Assembly: GCA_964568855.1 (NCBI GenBank)
Contig: CAZMSD010000009.1
Location: 1-64,000 of the forward strand
Source of the DNA: CAZMSD01 sp964568855
Lineage (GTDB): Bacteria; CAIWAD01
DNA: 64,000 nt
Direction of reading: 5' to 3'
Part shown: positions 9,683 to 18,781 of the stretch, in pieces
Position numbering within the stretch: the stretch's first letter is position 1
How the letters are laid out: the number at the start of each line of letters is the position of its first letter
The notes under the pieces: generated by a model
The model's database searches: none
What the model saw: the letters and a program-made list of their open reading frames with translations, nothing else
Told to the model about the DNA's origin: nothing
Program-made: the position numbers and the translations under genes

Positions 9683-10207
9683 TCAGGCTCCCCACAGGTG
9701 GCCGGTGTTCACGTCCTTGCCCTGCAGCTTCAGGTAGTAGAAGAGCTGCCCCTTGTGCTGGTGCAGGTGGCCCACCATATGCAGCAGCCGGTGGCCCAGC
9801 ATCAGCTCGCGCGGATCCCAGGGTGCGGTCGCCGGCTTCCCGGCCAGCTCCTCTTCGCTGCAGCTTCCCAGCATCTCCACCGCCAGCCGCCGGTCCTCTT
9901 CCAGCTGGCGCCGGGCTTCAGCCACGCTTTCCACCGCTGGCAGGGCCTCGGCAGGCGGCAGCATGTCCTCGGGCGGTGTATCACCGCACTCGGCGCCCTC
10001 CGGTATGCCCCAGTCGCCGGTGACGAAACCCTTGAAACAGAAGCCGCAGGCGTCGGTCATGTGCTTCAGCAGCTGGCCCGTGGTCATCCAGTTGGCTCCG
10101 GTGGCCGGCTTCCAGTCGAGGTCCTCGTCGTTCACCATGGCCATCAGGTTGTCGACGGCCTTGTAGGTGTTTTCCGCCTCGAATCCCAGCAATTCGCTCC
10201 AGTTCAT
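9683..10207 (-). CDS. DinB-family four-helix-bundle protein (paralogue 1)
   Basis: A 174-residue protein of the DinB/YfiT metalloenzyme-like fold. WMTTGQLLKHMTDACGF in the first half and LGHRLLHMVGHLHQHKGQL in the second contain histidines that typically bind a divalent metal. Members include bacillithiol and mycothiol transferases; most are uncharacterised. Start ATG 10207 (MNWSELLGFEAEN) follows a GGAGC ribosome site. It is divergent from another DinB-like gene at 10433. Confidence 0.78.
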   Translation of the reverse strand: MNWSELLGFEAENTYKAVDNLMAMVNDEDLDWKPATGANWMTTGQLLKHMTDACGFCFKGFVTGDWGIPEGAECGDTPPEDMLPPAEALPAVESVAEARRQLEEDRRLAVEMLGSCSEEELAGKPATAPWDPRELMLGHRLLHMVGHLHQHKGQLFYYLKLQGKDVNTGHLWGA

Positions 10208-10432
10208 CGCAACGCTCCGGTCTTGATTCTTCCCTGGCAGCCATGTTAGCAATCGGGAGTATGAGGCTCCGGGTCCCGGTCCCCTGCTTCGGCGGTACAG
10301 GACGGCGACCTGAGCTGTAACCGATGCCCGGTCGACTTCCTTCGGGGCGATTTTTCGCGCCTATTTGGGAATCGATTGTTGTATCATGAAAGCGGATCCG
10401 GCAACCGCGGGAAGCACAAGCGGAGGGTAGTC

Positions 10433-10879
10433 ATGGAAGCCGCCTGGGAACACTGGCTTGAATTGCGGGCCGAGCTGGAAGAAGCGGGTACCGCCTTCAA
10501 CGAGGCCGCCGTACTGGGAATCCAGCAGGGGCACGAAAACGAACTCGTCTGCGGCGAGTGGACTCTGAAGGACGTGATGGCGCACATCATCGGCTGGGAC
10601 CGGGAGGCCGTATCACGCTTCGAGCAGTTCCTCCTGGGCGCCGCCGAGGATCTCTCGTACGACATCGATTCCTTCAACCAGCGCTGGGTAAACGAGTTCA
10701 ATTCCTTCTCCCGGGACCAGGTCCTGGAAGAGCTGCGTTCGGGCCAGGAGCAGCTTCAACAGCTCTGCTCCGACATCGACCGCGAGCACATCCTGCGCGA
10801 CGCCCGCTACTGCGAATGGCTGGAGGCCCTGCGTGACCACTACCGGCACCACACCGGCCAGCTGGGTCACGAACTCTGA
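10433..10879 (+). CDS. DinB/DfsB-like four-helix-bundle protein (paralogue 2)
   Basis: A 148-residue helical protein. LVCGEWTLKDVMAHIIGWDREAV has the conserved W-T-x-K-D-x-x-x-H-x-x-x-W pattern of DfsB/ClbS (DUF1706) and related maleylpyruvate-isomerase-like bundles, and a second metal-ligand-like region is DHYRHHTGQLGHEL. ATG 10433 follows CGGAGGG at good distance. A CGTGATAC word (reverse, 10610) encodes V-S-R with the uncommon codons GTA and TCA. Confidence 0.72.
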   Translation: MEAAWEHWLELRAELEEAGTAFNEAAVLGIQQGHENELVCGEWTLKDVMAHIIGWDREAVSRFEQFLLGAAEDLSYDIDSFNQRWVNEFNSFSRDQVLEELRSGQEQLQQLCSDIDREHILRDARYCEWLEALRDHYRHHTGQLGHEL

Positions 10880-10909
10880 TCATTCCCGCCTGAAAGCGAG
10901 ACGACCGAC

Positions 10910-11935
10910 ATGAAAGCCATGGTTCTCGAAGGCCTCGGAGCCCTTGCGGAAACGCCCCCGGCTCTGGCGCTGCGGGAACTGCCCGATCCCGAGCCCGGCG
11001 AGCGCGAAATCCTGGTCCGGGTGGCCGCCTGCGGTGTCTGTCACACGGAACTCGACGAGATCGAGGGCCGCACGCCGCCTCCTCGACTACCCGTGGTACT
11101 CGGACACCAGGTGGTCGGCCGGGTAGCGGCCTGCGGATCCCAGGCCACGGAATACCGTTCCGGCGACAGGGTCGGCATCGCCTGGATCCACCGGGCCTGC
11201 GGAGACTGCGAATTCTGCCTAAGCGGGCGGGAGAACCTCTGCCGGGATTTCAGCGCCACCGGGCGCGACACCGACGGCGGCTACGCGGAGTACATGACCG
11301 TCCGCCAGGAATTCGCCCACCCGATCCCCGCCGCCTTCAGCGACGTGGAGGCCGCTCCGCTGCTCTGCGCGGGCGCCATCGGCTACCGCTCCCTGCGGCT
11401 GGCGGATATCGGCGCTGAAAGCAGGCTGGGTCTCACGGGATTCGGCGCCTCGGCGCACCTGGTGCTCAAGATGGTCCGCCACCGCTTCCCCGGTGCCCGG
11501 GTTCACGTGTTCTGCCGCAATCCGCAGGAGCGGCTGTTCGCCGAGGAACTGGGCGCAGCCTGGTCCGGGGACAGCACCGATGAATCGCCGGAGAAGCTGG
11601 ACTGCATCATCGACACCACGCCGGCCTGGAAGCCGGTGGTGGAGGCCCTGCGCAACCTGACTCCGGGCGGCCGGCTGGTGATCAACGCGATCCGCAAGGA
11701 GGACGGCGACCGCGATTACCTGCAGCGATTGGATTACCCGCTGCACCTGTGGATGGAGAAGGAGATCAAGAGCGTGGCCAACGTGACCCGCAGGGACGTC
11801 CGCGAGTTTCTCGAACTGGCCGCGGAGATGGGGATCCGTCCCGAGGTGCAGCGCTACCCGCTTAAGGAGGCCAATCGCGCCCTGCTCGAGCTGAAGGCCG
11901 GGCTGATCCGCGGGGCCAAGGTCCTGGTTCTCTGA
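10910..11935 (+). CDS. Zinc-dependent alcohol dehydrogenase (MDR family)
   Basis: A 341-residue medium-chain dehydrogenase. Catalytic zinc ligands are in ACGVCHTELDEIEG and LGHQVVG, and structural zinc ligands in CGDCEFCLSGRENLC. The NAD(P) domain has the shortened nucleotide loop LGLTGFGASAHLVL instead of the usual G-x-G-x-x-G, which recalls AdhP/YahK-like subgroups. SVANVTRRDVREFLELAAEMGI is typical of zinc-binding alcohol dehydrogenases acting on broad aldehydes or alcohols. It starts 31 bp after the preceding gene. Substrate unknown. Confidence 0.88.
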   Translation: MKAMVLEGLGALAETPPALALRELPDPEPGEREILVRVAACGVCHTELDEIEGRTPPPRLPVVLGHQVVGRVAACGSQATEYRSGDRVGIAWIHRACGDCEFCLSGRENLCRDFSATGRDTDGGYAEYMTVRQEFAHPIPAAFSDVEAAPLLCAGAIGYRSLRLADIGAESRLGLTGFGASAHLVLKMVRHRFPGARVHVFCRNPQERLFAEELGAAWSGDSTDESPEKLDCIIDTTPAWKPVVEALRNLTPGGRLVINAIRKEDGDRDYLQRLDYPLHLWMEKEIKSVANVTRRDVREFLELAAEMGIRPEVQRYPLKEANRALLELKAGLIRGAKVLVL

Positions 11936-12135
11936 TCGGGGAGCGTCGGCGGGAGAACGGATCCCTGCGTGATACGATTCCGCTTCGCTGCCGGCCGGAT
12001 CAGCGGCGCCGATGCACGTGCCCGGTGGAATTCGCGGCGGACCGGTTATGCGTGGTTCTGACAGCCTGAGCTTCGTGATGTAAACGGAGCTGCACCGAGT
12101 AATACAGCGTGAATCGGCAGCGCGAGGAGGGCGAG

Positions 12136-12702
12136 ATGTCCACGGGTATCACACGCGAAAGGGCGCTGGAGCTGGTGCGCAGCCACATCAAGAATCCCAA
12201 CACGGTCAAGCACTGCCTGGCCTCGGAGGCCGTGTTGAGCGCGCTGGCCGAACGGCTGGGCGAGGACCGCGAACAGTGGGCCATGGCGGGACTCCTGCAC
12301 GACCTGGACGTGGAACTGACGAACGCCGATCCCGAGGTGCACGGCAGGGAAAGCGCCCGGATCCTCGAGCGGGAGGGAGTGGACGCGGAGATCATCGAGG
12401 CCATCCGCCGGCACAACGAGCACTCCTGCCCTGAACCGCGTGAAAGCGTCTTTCAGCACGCCCTGGCCGCCGGGGAGACCATCACCGGCATGGTGATCGC
12501 CACCACCCTGGTCTACCCCGACCGCAAGCTGGCCAGCGTCAAGCCCAAGTCCATCACCAAGCGGATGAAAGAGAAGGCCTTCGCCGCCTCGGTCAGCCGC
12601 GATAAGATCCGCGAGTGCGATCTGATCGACATTCCGCTGCCCGAGTTCGCCGAGCTGGCGCTGCAGGCCATGCGCGGCATCAGCGACGAACTGGAGCTGT
12701 GA
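12136..12702 (+). CDS. HD-domain phosphohydrolase
   Basis: A 188-residue HD-superfamily protein. VKHCLASEAVLSALAERLG gives the first metal-binding His, MAGLLHDLDVELT the HD pair, and HGRESARILEREGVDAEIIEAIRRHNEHS later ligands. This is the small HDIG type found across bacteria, with uncertain substrates (nucleotides or cyclic dinucleotides). ATG 12136 follows GAGGAGGGCGAG. The stop codon lies inside a GTGATAC word (12699-12705). Confidence 0.82.
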   Translation: MSTGITRERALELVRSHIKNPNTVKHCLASEAVLSALAERLGEDREQWAMAGLLHDLDVELTNADPEVHGRESARILEREGVDAEIIEAIRRHNEHSCPEPRESVFQHALAAGETITGMVIATTLVYPDRKLASVKPKSITKRMKEKAFAASVSRDKIRECDLIDIPLPEFAELALQAMRGISDELEL

Positions 12703-12751
12703 TACGGCGGCGAAACCAATCACCGAATATGTCGGATTAAGTTGCTCCGAG

Positions 12752-13348
12752 ATGAGTTCCCGCGCCCCGACCCCTCCCGCGGGCCTTCCCGCCCCCTACA
12801 CCGAGTACGCCGACTGGTGGCCGCTGCTCTCGGCCCCCGGCGACTACGAGGAAGAGGCGGAGATCTTCCGCCGCATGTTCTTCGATTACAGCGACAAGAG
12901 CCCTTCGACGATGCTGGAGCTGGGTTGCGGCGGGGGCAACAACGCCTCGCACCTCAAGCGGTCCTTCAGTCTCACGCTAAGCGACCTGGCGCTCTTCGTG
13001 CCCGACCAGCTGCGCGAGACCTTCAAACCGCGGACGAGTCACGGCGGGCACGACGAGGGGCAGCGCGGTATGCGTTACCTTGAATGGGTCTGGGATCCCG
13101 ATCCCCGGGACCAAACCTGCCTGGCGGACTTCGCCTACCTGTTCCGGCATCCCGGCGGTGCCGTCACGGTCGCGCAGGACAGGCACCTGCTGGGCCTGTT
13201 CGCCCGGGCCGACTGGCTGCGCCTGCTTAAGCGCGTCGGCTTCTCCGTGCGGGCGCTGCCCTTCGAGCATTCGGAAGTCCCGGCGGGTACCTGCGAGATG
13301 TTCCTGGCCCGCAAGCCGGATGGTCCGGGTCCGGTGAACGGTCCCTGA
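12752..13348 (+). pseudogene. SAM methyltransferase with an internal in-frame deletion
   Basis: Both ends look like one class I methyltransferase. The start has YTEYADWWPLLSAPGDY and motif I MLELGCGGGNNASHL, leading to FSLTLSDL. The end has LFVPDQLRETFKPRTSHGGHDEG, YLEWVWDPDP and FSVRALPFEHSEVPAG. At about codon 79 (near 12986-12991) the text jumps from the acidic loop after motif I directly to the region normally after motif IV. Roughly 60-70 residues of the Rossmann core are therefore missing with the frame kept. The remaining 198 residues should not bind SAM normally. It could be a real deletion or an assembly collapse. Confidence 0.6.
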
Positions 13349-13382
13349 ATCCGGCCGTGGATCACAAGAGAAGGAATCCTCC

Positions 13383-14141
13383 ATGGAGTTGCCCGGTTAC
13401 ACCGCCGTAACCGCCCTGGACAGGGGCGACATGCTCGAGCTCTCCGACGAAGTCTCGCTCGCGGTGTGGCCCGAGTTCATGCTCAACGACCCGGTGGCTA
13501 ACGAGCACTGGAGCGATCTCTACCTTCGCTTTCCGGGGCTGCAGTTCGGCCTGGTCGAGGCGCGGAGCGGCGACTTCGCGGCTTTCGGCAACTGCATCCC
13601 GCTTTCCTGGGACGGCGACCTGCGGGAGCTTTCCGACCAGGGCTGGGACTGGGCCCTTGAACGGGGCTTCCAGGACCTGGAGGCGGGACGGGATCCCAAC
13701 CTGGTCTGCGCCCTGCAGGTGACGGTGCGCCGAGAATTCCGCGGGCGCGGGGCCAGCGGCCTGGCCCTGAGGCAGATGGTCGAATTCACCCGGGAACTCG
13801 GTTGTGAAGGGCTGATCGCCCCCGTGCGCCCGACCTGGAAGTGCCGCTATCCACTTACCCCGATGGAGCGGTATATCAGCTGGCGCGGCGACGACGGAGC
13901 GCTCTTCGATCCCTGGCTGGCCCTGCACGCCAGGCTGGGGGCCGAGCTGCTGAAGGTGTGTCACAGCGCCATGCGGATCACGGGCAGCGTCGCCGACTGG
14001 GAATCCTGGACCGGAATACGCTTCCCCGAGAGCGGCAGCTACGTGGTTCCGGGAGCACTGGTTCCGGTGGAGATCGACCGGGAGCGGGATCTCGGGAGCT
14101 ACGTGGAACCCAACGTCTGGATGGTCCATCCGACGGCGTGA
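13383..14141 (+). CDS. GNAT-like acetyltransferase
   Basis: A 252-residue protein with a central GNAT core. LVCALQVTVRREFRGRGASGLALRQMVEFTRELG carries the R-x-x-G-x-G/A acetyl-CoA motif, followed by LIAPVRPTWKCRYPLTPMERYI. N-terminal residues 1-100 (MLELSDEVSLAVWPEFMLND) and a C-terminal beta-rich part with ESWTGIRFPESGSYVVPGAL recur in uncharacterised GNAT proteins of similar length. ATG 13383 follows AAGGAATCC. The next gene begins 17 bp after the stop, so they are probably co-transcribed. Substrate unknown. Confidence 0.7.
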   Translation: MELPGYTAVTALDRGDMLELSDEVSLAVWPEFMLNDPVANEHWSDLYLRFPGLQFGLVEARSGDFAAFGNCIPLSWDGDLRELSDQGWDWALERGFQDLEAGRDPNLVCALQVTVRREFRGRGASGLALRQMVEFTRELGCEGLIAPVRPTWKCRYPLTPMERYISWRGDDGALFDPWLALHARLGAELLKVCHSAMRITGSVADWESWTGIRFPESGSYVVPGALVPVEIDRERDLGSYVEPNVWMVHPTA

Positions 14142-14158
14142 CACAAGGAGCTGGAGAC

Positions 14159-14581
14159 GTGAGCGAACAGACGATTACGGCGCAGCAGTTCGGCCGGCGA
14201 CTGGCGGCCCTGTTGACGAGCGGCAGGCTCTCGGGCCTGCCCAGAAAGGTGGCCGATCGCCGGATCCTGCTCAAGGCTTCCGCGCTGGCCCTGCCGCGCG
14301 ACGGCGAACTGAGCGAAACCGAGGTCAACCTCGCCCTGACGGACTGGCTGGAGGGGCCGGCCCGGACGATGGGCCTGGATCACGTGACCCTGCGACGGGA
14401 ACTTGTTGACGCCGGATACCTGCGGCGGGACGACGAGGGCCGGCGTTATCTGCCTGGCGGAGCCGCCGCCGGCGAGTCCTTCTTCGCCCCGGAAGTGGAT
14501 GATCTCGATCCGCGGCGGATTCTCGAGGAGGCGCGCGAACTCAAGGAGCGCCGCCGCCGGGAACACCTCTCCGGAGGCTGA
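14159..14581 (+). CDS. DUF2087-domain protein
   Basis: A 140-residue protein. LPRKVADRRILLKASALAL and the ELSETEVNLALTDWL...HVTLRRELVDAGYLRRDDEGRRY region match DUF2087, a domain often found alone or fused to ArsR-type regulators. The C-terminal tail (ARELKERRRREHLSGG) is basic. GTG 14159 was chosen; AAGGAGCTGGAG lies just upstream. The fold suggests a nucleic-acid-binding regulator without its own HTH. Function unknown. Confidence 0.78.
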   Translation: MSEQTITAQQFGRRLAALLTSGRLSGLPRKVADRRILLKASALALPRDGELSETEVNLALTDWLEGPARTMGLDHVTLRRELVDAGYLRRDDEGRRYLPGGAAAGESFFAPEVDDLDPRRILEEARELKERRRREHLSGG

Positions 14582-14627
14582 ACGCCGGCTCGCGCGGCAG
14601 CTGCGTTGAACCTGCTTGGAGGCATCG

Positions 14628-15143
14628 ATGATTCCGCGAACCGATCGACTGGCTGAGCGACTGGCGGCGAACGCCGAAGCGATCGCCGCCCTGCTGGCCG
14701 GTCTTCCCGTCGACCAGGCCGGCTGGCGGCCGGATCCGGATTCCTGGTCCCTGCTCGAAGTCGTCAACCACCTGGTCGACGAGGAGGCGGAGGACTTCCG
14801 CCGGAGGCTGGAACTCGTGCTGCGGGACCCTGAGCTCGAGTGGCCGGGCATCGATCCGGAGGGCTGGGTGCGGGAAAGGGACTACGCCGGCCGGAAACTG
14901 GCACCCTCCGTCGCCAGGTTCCTCGAGGAACGGGCCCGCAGCGTGAGCTGGCTGCGCTCGCTTAAGTCCCCCGCCTGGGAGAACAGCAGGACCCACCCGG
15001 TGGCGGGGGGGCTCAGCGCCGGGGACCTGGCCCTGTCCTGGCTGAGCCACGACCTGCTGCACGTCGCCCAGATCTGCCGCCTCAAGGCCGCCTGGCTGGC
15101 AGAACACGCGGCGCCCTTCTCGACGCGTTACGCCCAGCCCTGA
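14628..15143 (+). CDS. DinB-family protein (paralogue 3)
   Basis: A 171-residue four-helix protein: DSWSLLEVVNHLVDEEAEDFRRRL supplies the first conserved His and WLSHDLLHVAQICRLKAAWL the second pair, as in DinB_2 proteins. ATG 14628 has TTGGAGG eight bases upstream. Like the other bundles here it probably binds a divalent metal and may act as a thiol-S-transferase or hydrolase, but no substrate can be named. Confidence 0.75.
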   Translation: MIPRTDRLAERLAANAEAIAALLAGLPVDQAGWRPDPDSWSLLEVVNHLVDEEAEDFRRRLELVLRDPELEWPGIDPEGWVRERDYAGRKLAPSVARFLEERARSVSWLRSLKSPAWENSRTHPVAGGLSAGDLALSWLSHDLLHVAQICRLKAAWLAEHAAPFSTRYAQP

Positions 15144-15208
15144 CAACCCGCGAGGCCGGGCCGCGGATCCCTGCCGCGGCATGGAATGTGACACAACGCG
15201 AGGAGATC

Positions 15209-15826
15209 ATGGAAATCAGACCGGACCCCAAGCTGCTCAGCAAGCACTGGCTGAGCCTGGCGACGATCAGCTGCCTGATCGTCCTGGTGACGCTGGTCTT
15301 GTATTACGGCCTTCCGCTCCTGAAGGACGAACTCGACCCGCGGCTGTTCGGCGTCGTGATCTGGACCATCTGCGGATCGGCGATCCTGCTCCTGTGGGTG
15401 ATTTCCGTGCCCCTGATCGCACTGTGGGTCCGCAACCTGTCGTACCGGATCGTCGAGGACAAGGTGATCGTCCACAAGGGCATCCTGACCAAGGTGCAGC
15501 AGAACATTCCCTTCCGGATGATCACCGATTTCCGCCTGCACCGCTCGCTCTACGATCGCTGGCTGGGCATCGCCTCGATGCAGGTCCAGACGGCCGGGCA
15601 GTCCGGCTCGGGCACGGGCTACGAGGCTCATCTGGCGGGGTTGCTGGAATGGCGGGAGCTGCACGAGCGGCTCAGGCGGCGCATTGAGGTCCTCCAGCCG
15701 CAGGAGCACGCGGCGGCTTCTGCGCCCGGTGTCGCGGCTGCCGGCGAGGATTCCGTCTTCCCGGCGATGCTGGAGGAATTGCGCAGGATCCGCGGCCTGC
15801 TGGAGCGACAGACGAAGAGCGACTGA
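15209..15826 (+). CDS. Membrane protein with bacterial PH domain (YdbS/YdbT-like)
   Basis: A 205-residue protein with two N-terminal transmembrane segments (LATISCLIVLVTLVLYYGLPLL and VVIWTICGSAILLLWVISVPLIALW). They are followed by a bPH2 domain: LSYRIVEDKVIVHKGILTKVQQNIPFRMITDFRLHRSLYDRWLGIASMQVQTAG. The last 40 residues are Ala/Glu-rich and end in a probable helix. ATG 15209 follows CGAGGAG; GTG 15188, in the same frame, is less likely. Role at the membrane unknown. Confidence 0.8.
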   Translation: MEIRPDPKLLSKHWLSLATISCLIVLVTLVLYYGLPLLKDELDPRLFGVVIWTICGSAILLLWVISVPLIALWVRNLSYRIVEDKVIVHKGILTKVQQNIPFRMITDFRLHRSLYDRWLGIASMQVQTAGQSGSGTGYEAHLAGLLEWRELHERLRRRIEVLQPQEHAAASAPGVAAAGEDSVFPAMLEELRRIRGLLERQTKSD

Positions 15827-15953
15827 ACAGCAGCCGCAAGAGGAACCCCGGCCTCGACAGGCCTACCGGACGGACCTGAATCCGCCCATTCCGGACTGAT
15901 CGCAGCGGAGGCATGCATTGCCGCGCCGCGCGCTCGAATTGTAACACGGAATC

Positions 15954-16928
15954 ATGATCGCTAAACGTTCGCTGGAGAGGAAGATCGAAGAACTGGCCGC
16001 GCTGGAGAAGGCACCGGTCACGGAAGCGAGTCTCCTTCGCATACGCCAAAGGCTGAGGGACGGCAGCGGAGGCGTGGTGGCCCGCGCCGCCCGGACGGCG
16101 GCCCGCCTGGCGCCGGAAGAGCTGCTGGCCGACCTGGAAGAGGCCTTCCGGCAAACCCTGCACGGGATGCGGCGGGATCCCGGCTGCGTGGCCGCAGCCG
16201 CCCTGGCGGAAGTTCTGCGTGATACAGGGCGCGCCGATGCGGAGATCTTCATTGCCGGGGTCCGGCACCGGCAGCCGGAGCCCGGTTTCGGCGGACCCGT
16301 CGACGCCGCGGCGAGCCTGAGAGCGGTCTGCGCGGCGGGTCTGGTCGAGTCGATGCACCCGGAAGCCCTGCCCGAGCTGGCACGCCTGCTGGCCGACCCG
16401 GAGGCGGAAGCACGCACCGGCGCCGCGAGGGCCCTGGCCGCCACGGGAACGGAGGGTGCCGAGTTGCTGCTGCGGCACAAGGCCTGCGTGGGGGACTCCG
16501 ACAGCCAGGTGCTGGCGGCCTGCATGGACTCGCTGCTGGAGCTCGCGGCGGAGCGCGGCGTCGAGCTGCTGGAGGACCTGCTCGACCGCGGCCAGGCGGA
16601 GATCCGTGAAGCGGCGGCCCTGGCCCTGGGGGAATCCAGGCTGGAAGAGGCCTTCCCCGTGTTGAAAGCGGCCTGGGAACACAACGTGGAGCCGGGCTTC
16701 CGCCGCACATTGCTGCTGGCCATGGCCATGCTGCGCAGCGACGAGGCCCTGGAACTCCTCTTCGGAGAAATCTCCGCGGGCAGTCCTGCGGCCGCGGGAG
16801 AAGCGATAGAGGCCCTGGGTCTCTACATGCAGGACGTCGAGCTGGCAGGACGCATCCGCGGTCTTGTCCGCGAGCGGGGATCCCTGGACCTGGAACGACT
16901 TGTGGATAAGCTGTTCCCGGAGGTTTAG
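15954..16928 (+). CDS. HEAT-repeat protein
   Basis: A 324-residue all-helical protein. Successive units of about 30 residues can be seen, for example LPELARLLADPEAEARTGAARALAATGT, AELLLRHKACVGDSDSQVLAACMDSLLELA and GVELLEDLLDRGQAEIREAAALALGES. These are PBS-lyase-type HEAT repeats, usually protein-interaction scaffolds. It precedes the pilus-like gene with two bases between stop and start, so a partnership with that surface protein is plausible. No catalytic residues seen. Confidence 0.8.
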   Translation: MIAKRSLERKIEELAALEKAPVTEASLLRIRQRLRDGSGGVVARAARTAARLAPEELLADLEEAFRQTLHGMRRDPGCVAAAALAEVLRDTGRADAEIFIAGVRHRQPEPGFGGPVDAAASLRAVCAAGLVESMHPEALPELARLLADPEAEARTGAARALAATGTEGAELLLRHKACVGDSDSQVLAACMDSLLELAAERGVELLEDLLDRGQAEIREAAALALGESRLEEAFPVLKAAWEHNVEPGFRRTLLLAMAMLRSDEALELLFGEISAGSPAAAGEAIEALGLYMQDVELAGRIRGLVRERGSLDLERLVDKLFPEV

Positions 16929-16930
16929 CG

Positions 16931-18666
16931 ATGCGTCACAAAACCCTAGAAGAGTCCGTCACGCTGAGGGCTGAGGGGGGCGCCATCCTATTGCTCACCG
17001 GTATTCTGATGCTGGTGATCGTGGGTATCGCCATCGCCTACTTCGCACTCGGTCGCCAGCAACACCACCAGTACCTGCGCGACCGCGCCCGGATCCACGC
17101 CCGGTACTGCAGCGAGTACGCCGTCGCCCGCTACGGAGTGCCCACTTTCATCAGCGATCCCGAGCACTACGATCAGGGGCAGGACGAGAACAACTGGCTC
17201 TACCCGGTACGGGCCTCGCAGATCCTGGACAACGACTTCCAGGATGAGGACACGGGGTATTCCTTCCGCTTCGGTTACGACAGCCTGAAGATGGACAAGA
17301 TCTACGATCTTGCTTCGAGTCGTCCCTTCTGCTTCGTCTCGGCCGAGGGCGTGGTCTCCTGGAGCGATCGGGAAGGCGAGCACCAACTCCGCCACCGCAG
17401 CGCCCTGGGACTCTGTTTCGGCGACTTCTCGCGCTTCATGTATTTCTCGAACTTCGAGGCCTCTCCCGAGGGTGCCATGGCGTTCTTCGGGGAGGGCGAG
17501 GAGATCTTCGGCCGCGTGCACGTCAACGGCCGAATCAACATCGGTATCGATTGCTGTCCCGTTTTCCATGGATTGGTGAGCCAGACCGAGAGAGAGGTCC
17601 ACGGCATCAGCGAAGATCAGATTCCCTTTGTCTTTCGCGGGGGCTTGATGAAGCCCTCCCTCAGGATCGACTGGCCGCCCCACGAGGCATTCGAGCGGAT
17701 CAAGGAACGCCGGGGAGCCCTGCACACATACAAGGCTTACCTGTTGCTGGATGACAGTTTCGAGCAGCCCCTGACCACCTATCTGAAATTCGACGGCGGA
17801 CACTACCATGTGGCGCAGTACTGGTCAGACAGCCTTGACGCGGAAGGAGACACGATCTACCAGCCGATTCTGGGCCGGGAGTGGTTGCGCCGGGCCCTGC
17901 CCCGGCGGATCGGACACGAGCTGATCTGGGTCAAGGGCGTCTGCCGGCTGGAAGGCATCGTGACGGGAAGAGTGACCGTGCTTTCCAGCGACAGCATGTT
18001 CATCATGGACAACATCATTACTTCCGACATCATCCTGCCCTGCGGAGACTATTTGCATTTCGGCACTGTTCCACCGGGTTCGCCGAATCGTATCGGCCTG
18101 GTCAGCGAGAAGGACATCATCGTGGCCGCCACCCTCCCGAATGGGGCTTTCAACGGACGCTTCAACGGTCCCGACGCGGCATCGTGGACGATTCGAATCT
18201 CAACTCCTGCGGCCAGGAGCGCCGGGACGTGATCATCACGGCGGCCATCATGGCCATGGGCTGCAGTTTCGAGGCCGAATTCTGGAAGACCTCCGCCCTG
18301 GGCGCCACCTGGCCGCCGCCCCAGATTCGACTGGAGTGCCCTGGCATGAACAATACCCATCACCAGCCGGTGGTCTGCGAAGGCGCTCCCGCGCAGCAGG
18401 ACGAGCGGGGCACCATCTGGTTCTGCGGATCCCTCGCTCAGTCGCTTCGCGGCTATATCTACCGCAACAATCCCGGGCCCTGGGGCCAGGTCTGGATCGG
18501 CTACTTCAGGAAGCACCTGCGCTATGACGACAATTTCCTCAGCAGCGGGCCGCCTCTCTGGCCACGCGTGAAATACGAGGACGGCAGTTACGAAGTGAGC
18601 ACCGAGCTGGTGCTGGCCGACTACGACCGCTGGTTAAGGATGAGGGAAGAGAACCTGGCGGAATGA
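16931..18666 (+). pseudogene. PilX-like pilus-assembly/secretion protein, apparent -1 frameshift near 18176
   Basis: The N-terminus is a single membrane anchor (GGAILLLTGILMLVIVGIAIAYFALGRQQ) like PilX/GspK minor pseudopilins. A large extracytoplasmic domain follows (GEGEEIFGRVHVNGRINIG, VTGRVTVLSSDSMFIMDNIITSDIILP). The first frame (16931-18232) ends 17 codons after NGAFNGRFNGPDA. The second frame then continues sensibly (IVDDSNLNSCGQERRDVIITAAIMAMG, then GYIYRNNPGPWGQVWIGYF) to 18666. Adding one G in GACGCGGCATCG (near 18176) joins them into about 578 residues. It follows the HEAT gene by two bases. Real frameshift or a missed base cannot be told apart here. Confidence 0.7.
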
Positions 18667-18746
18667 GGGCCTGCCCAGGCTCCGCGGACACACCGGGCGA
18701 CGGAACCGGTCGTCGTATGAAAAGCCCGCCGGATCCCTGTTCGCTG

Positions 18747-18775
18747 TTGGAAGAAAGCGTAAGCTGCCCTATTCT
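18747..18775 (+). promoter_or_regulatory. Sigma-70-like promoter, possibly leaderless start of GH53 gene
   Basis: TTGGAA (18747-18752), a 17-base spacer and TATTCT (18770-18775). The -10 box ends only six bases before ATG 18782, where there is no Shine-Dalgarno sequence, so transcription would begin at or next to the start codon. Confidence 0.5.
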
Positions 18776-18781
18776 ACTTGC

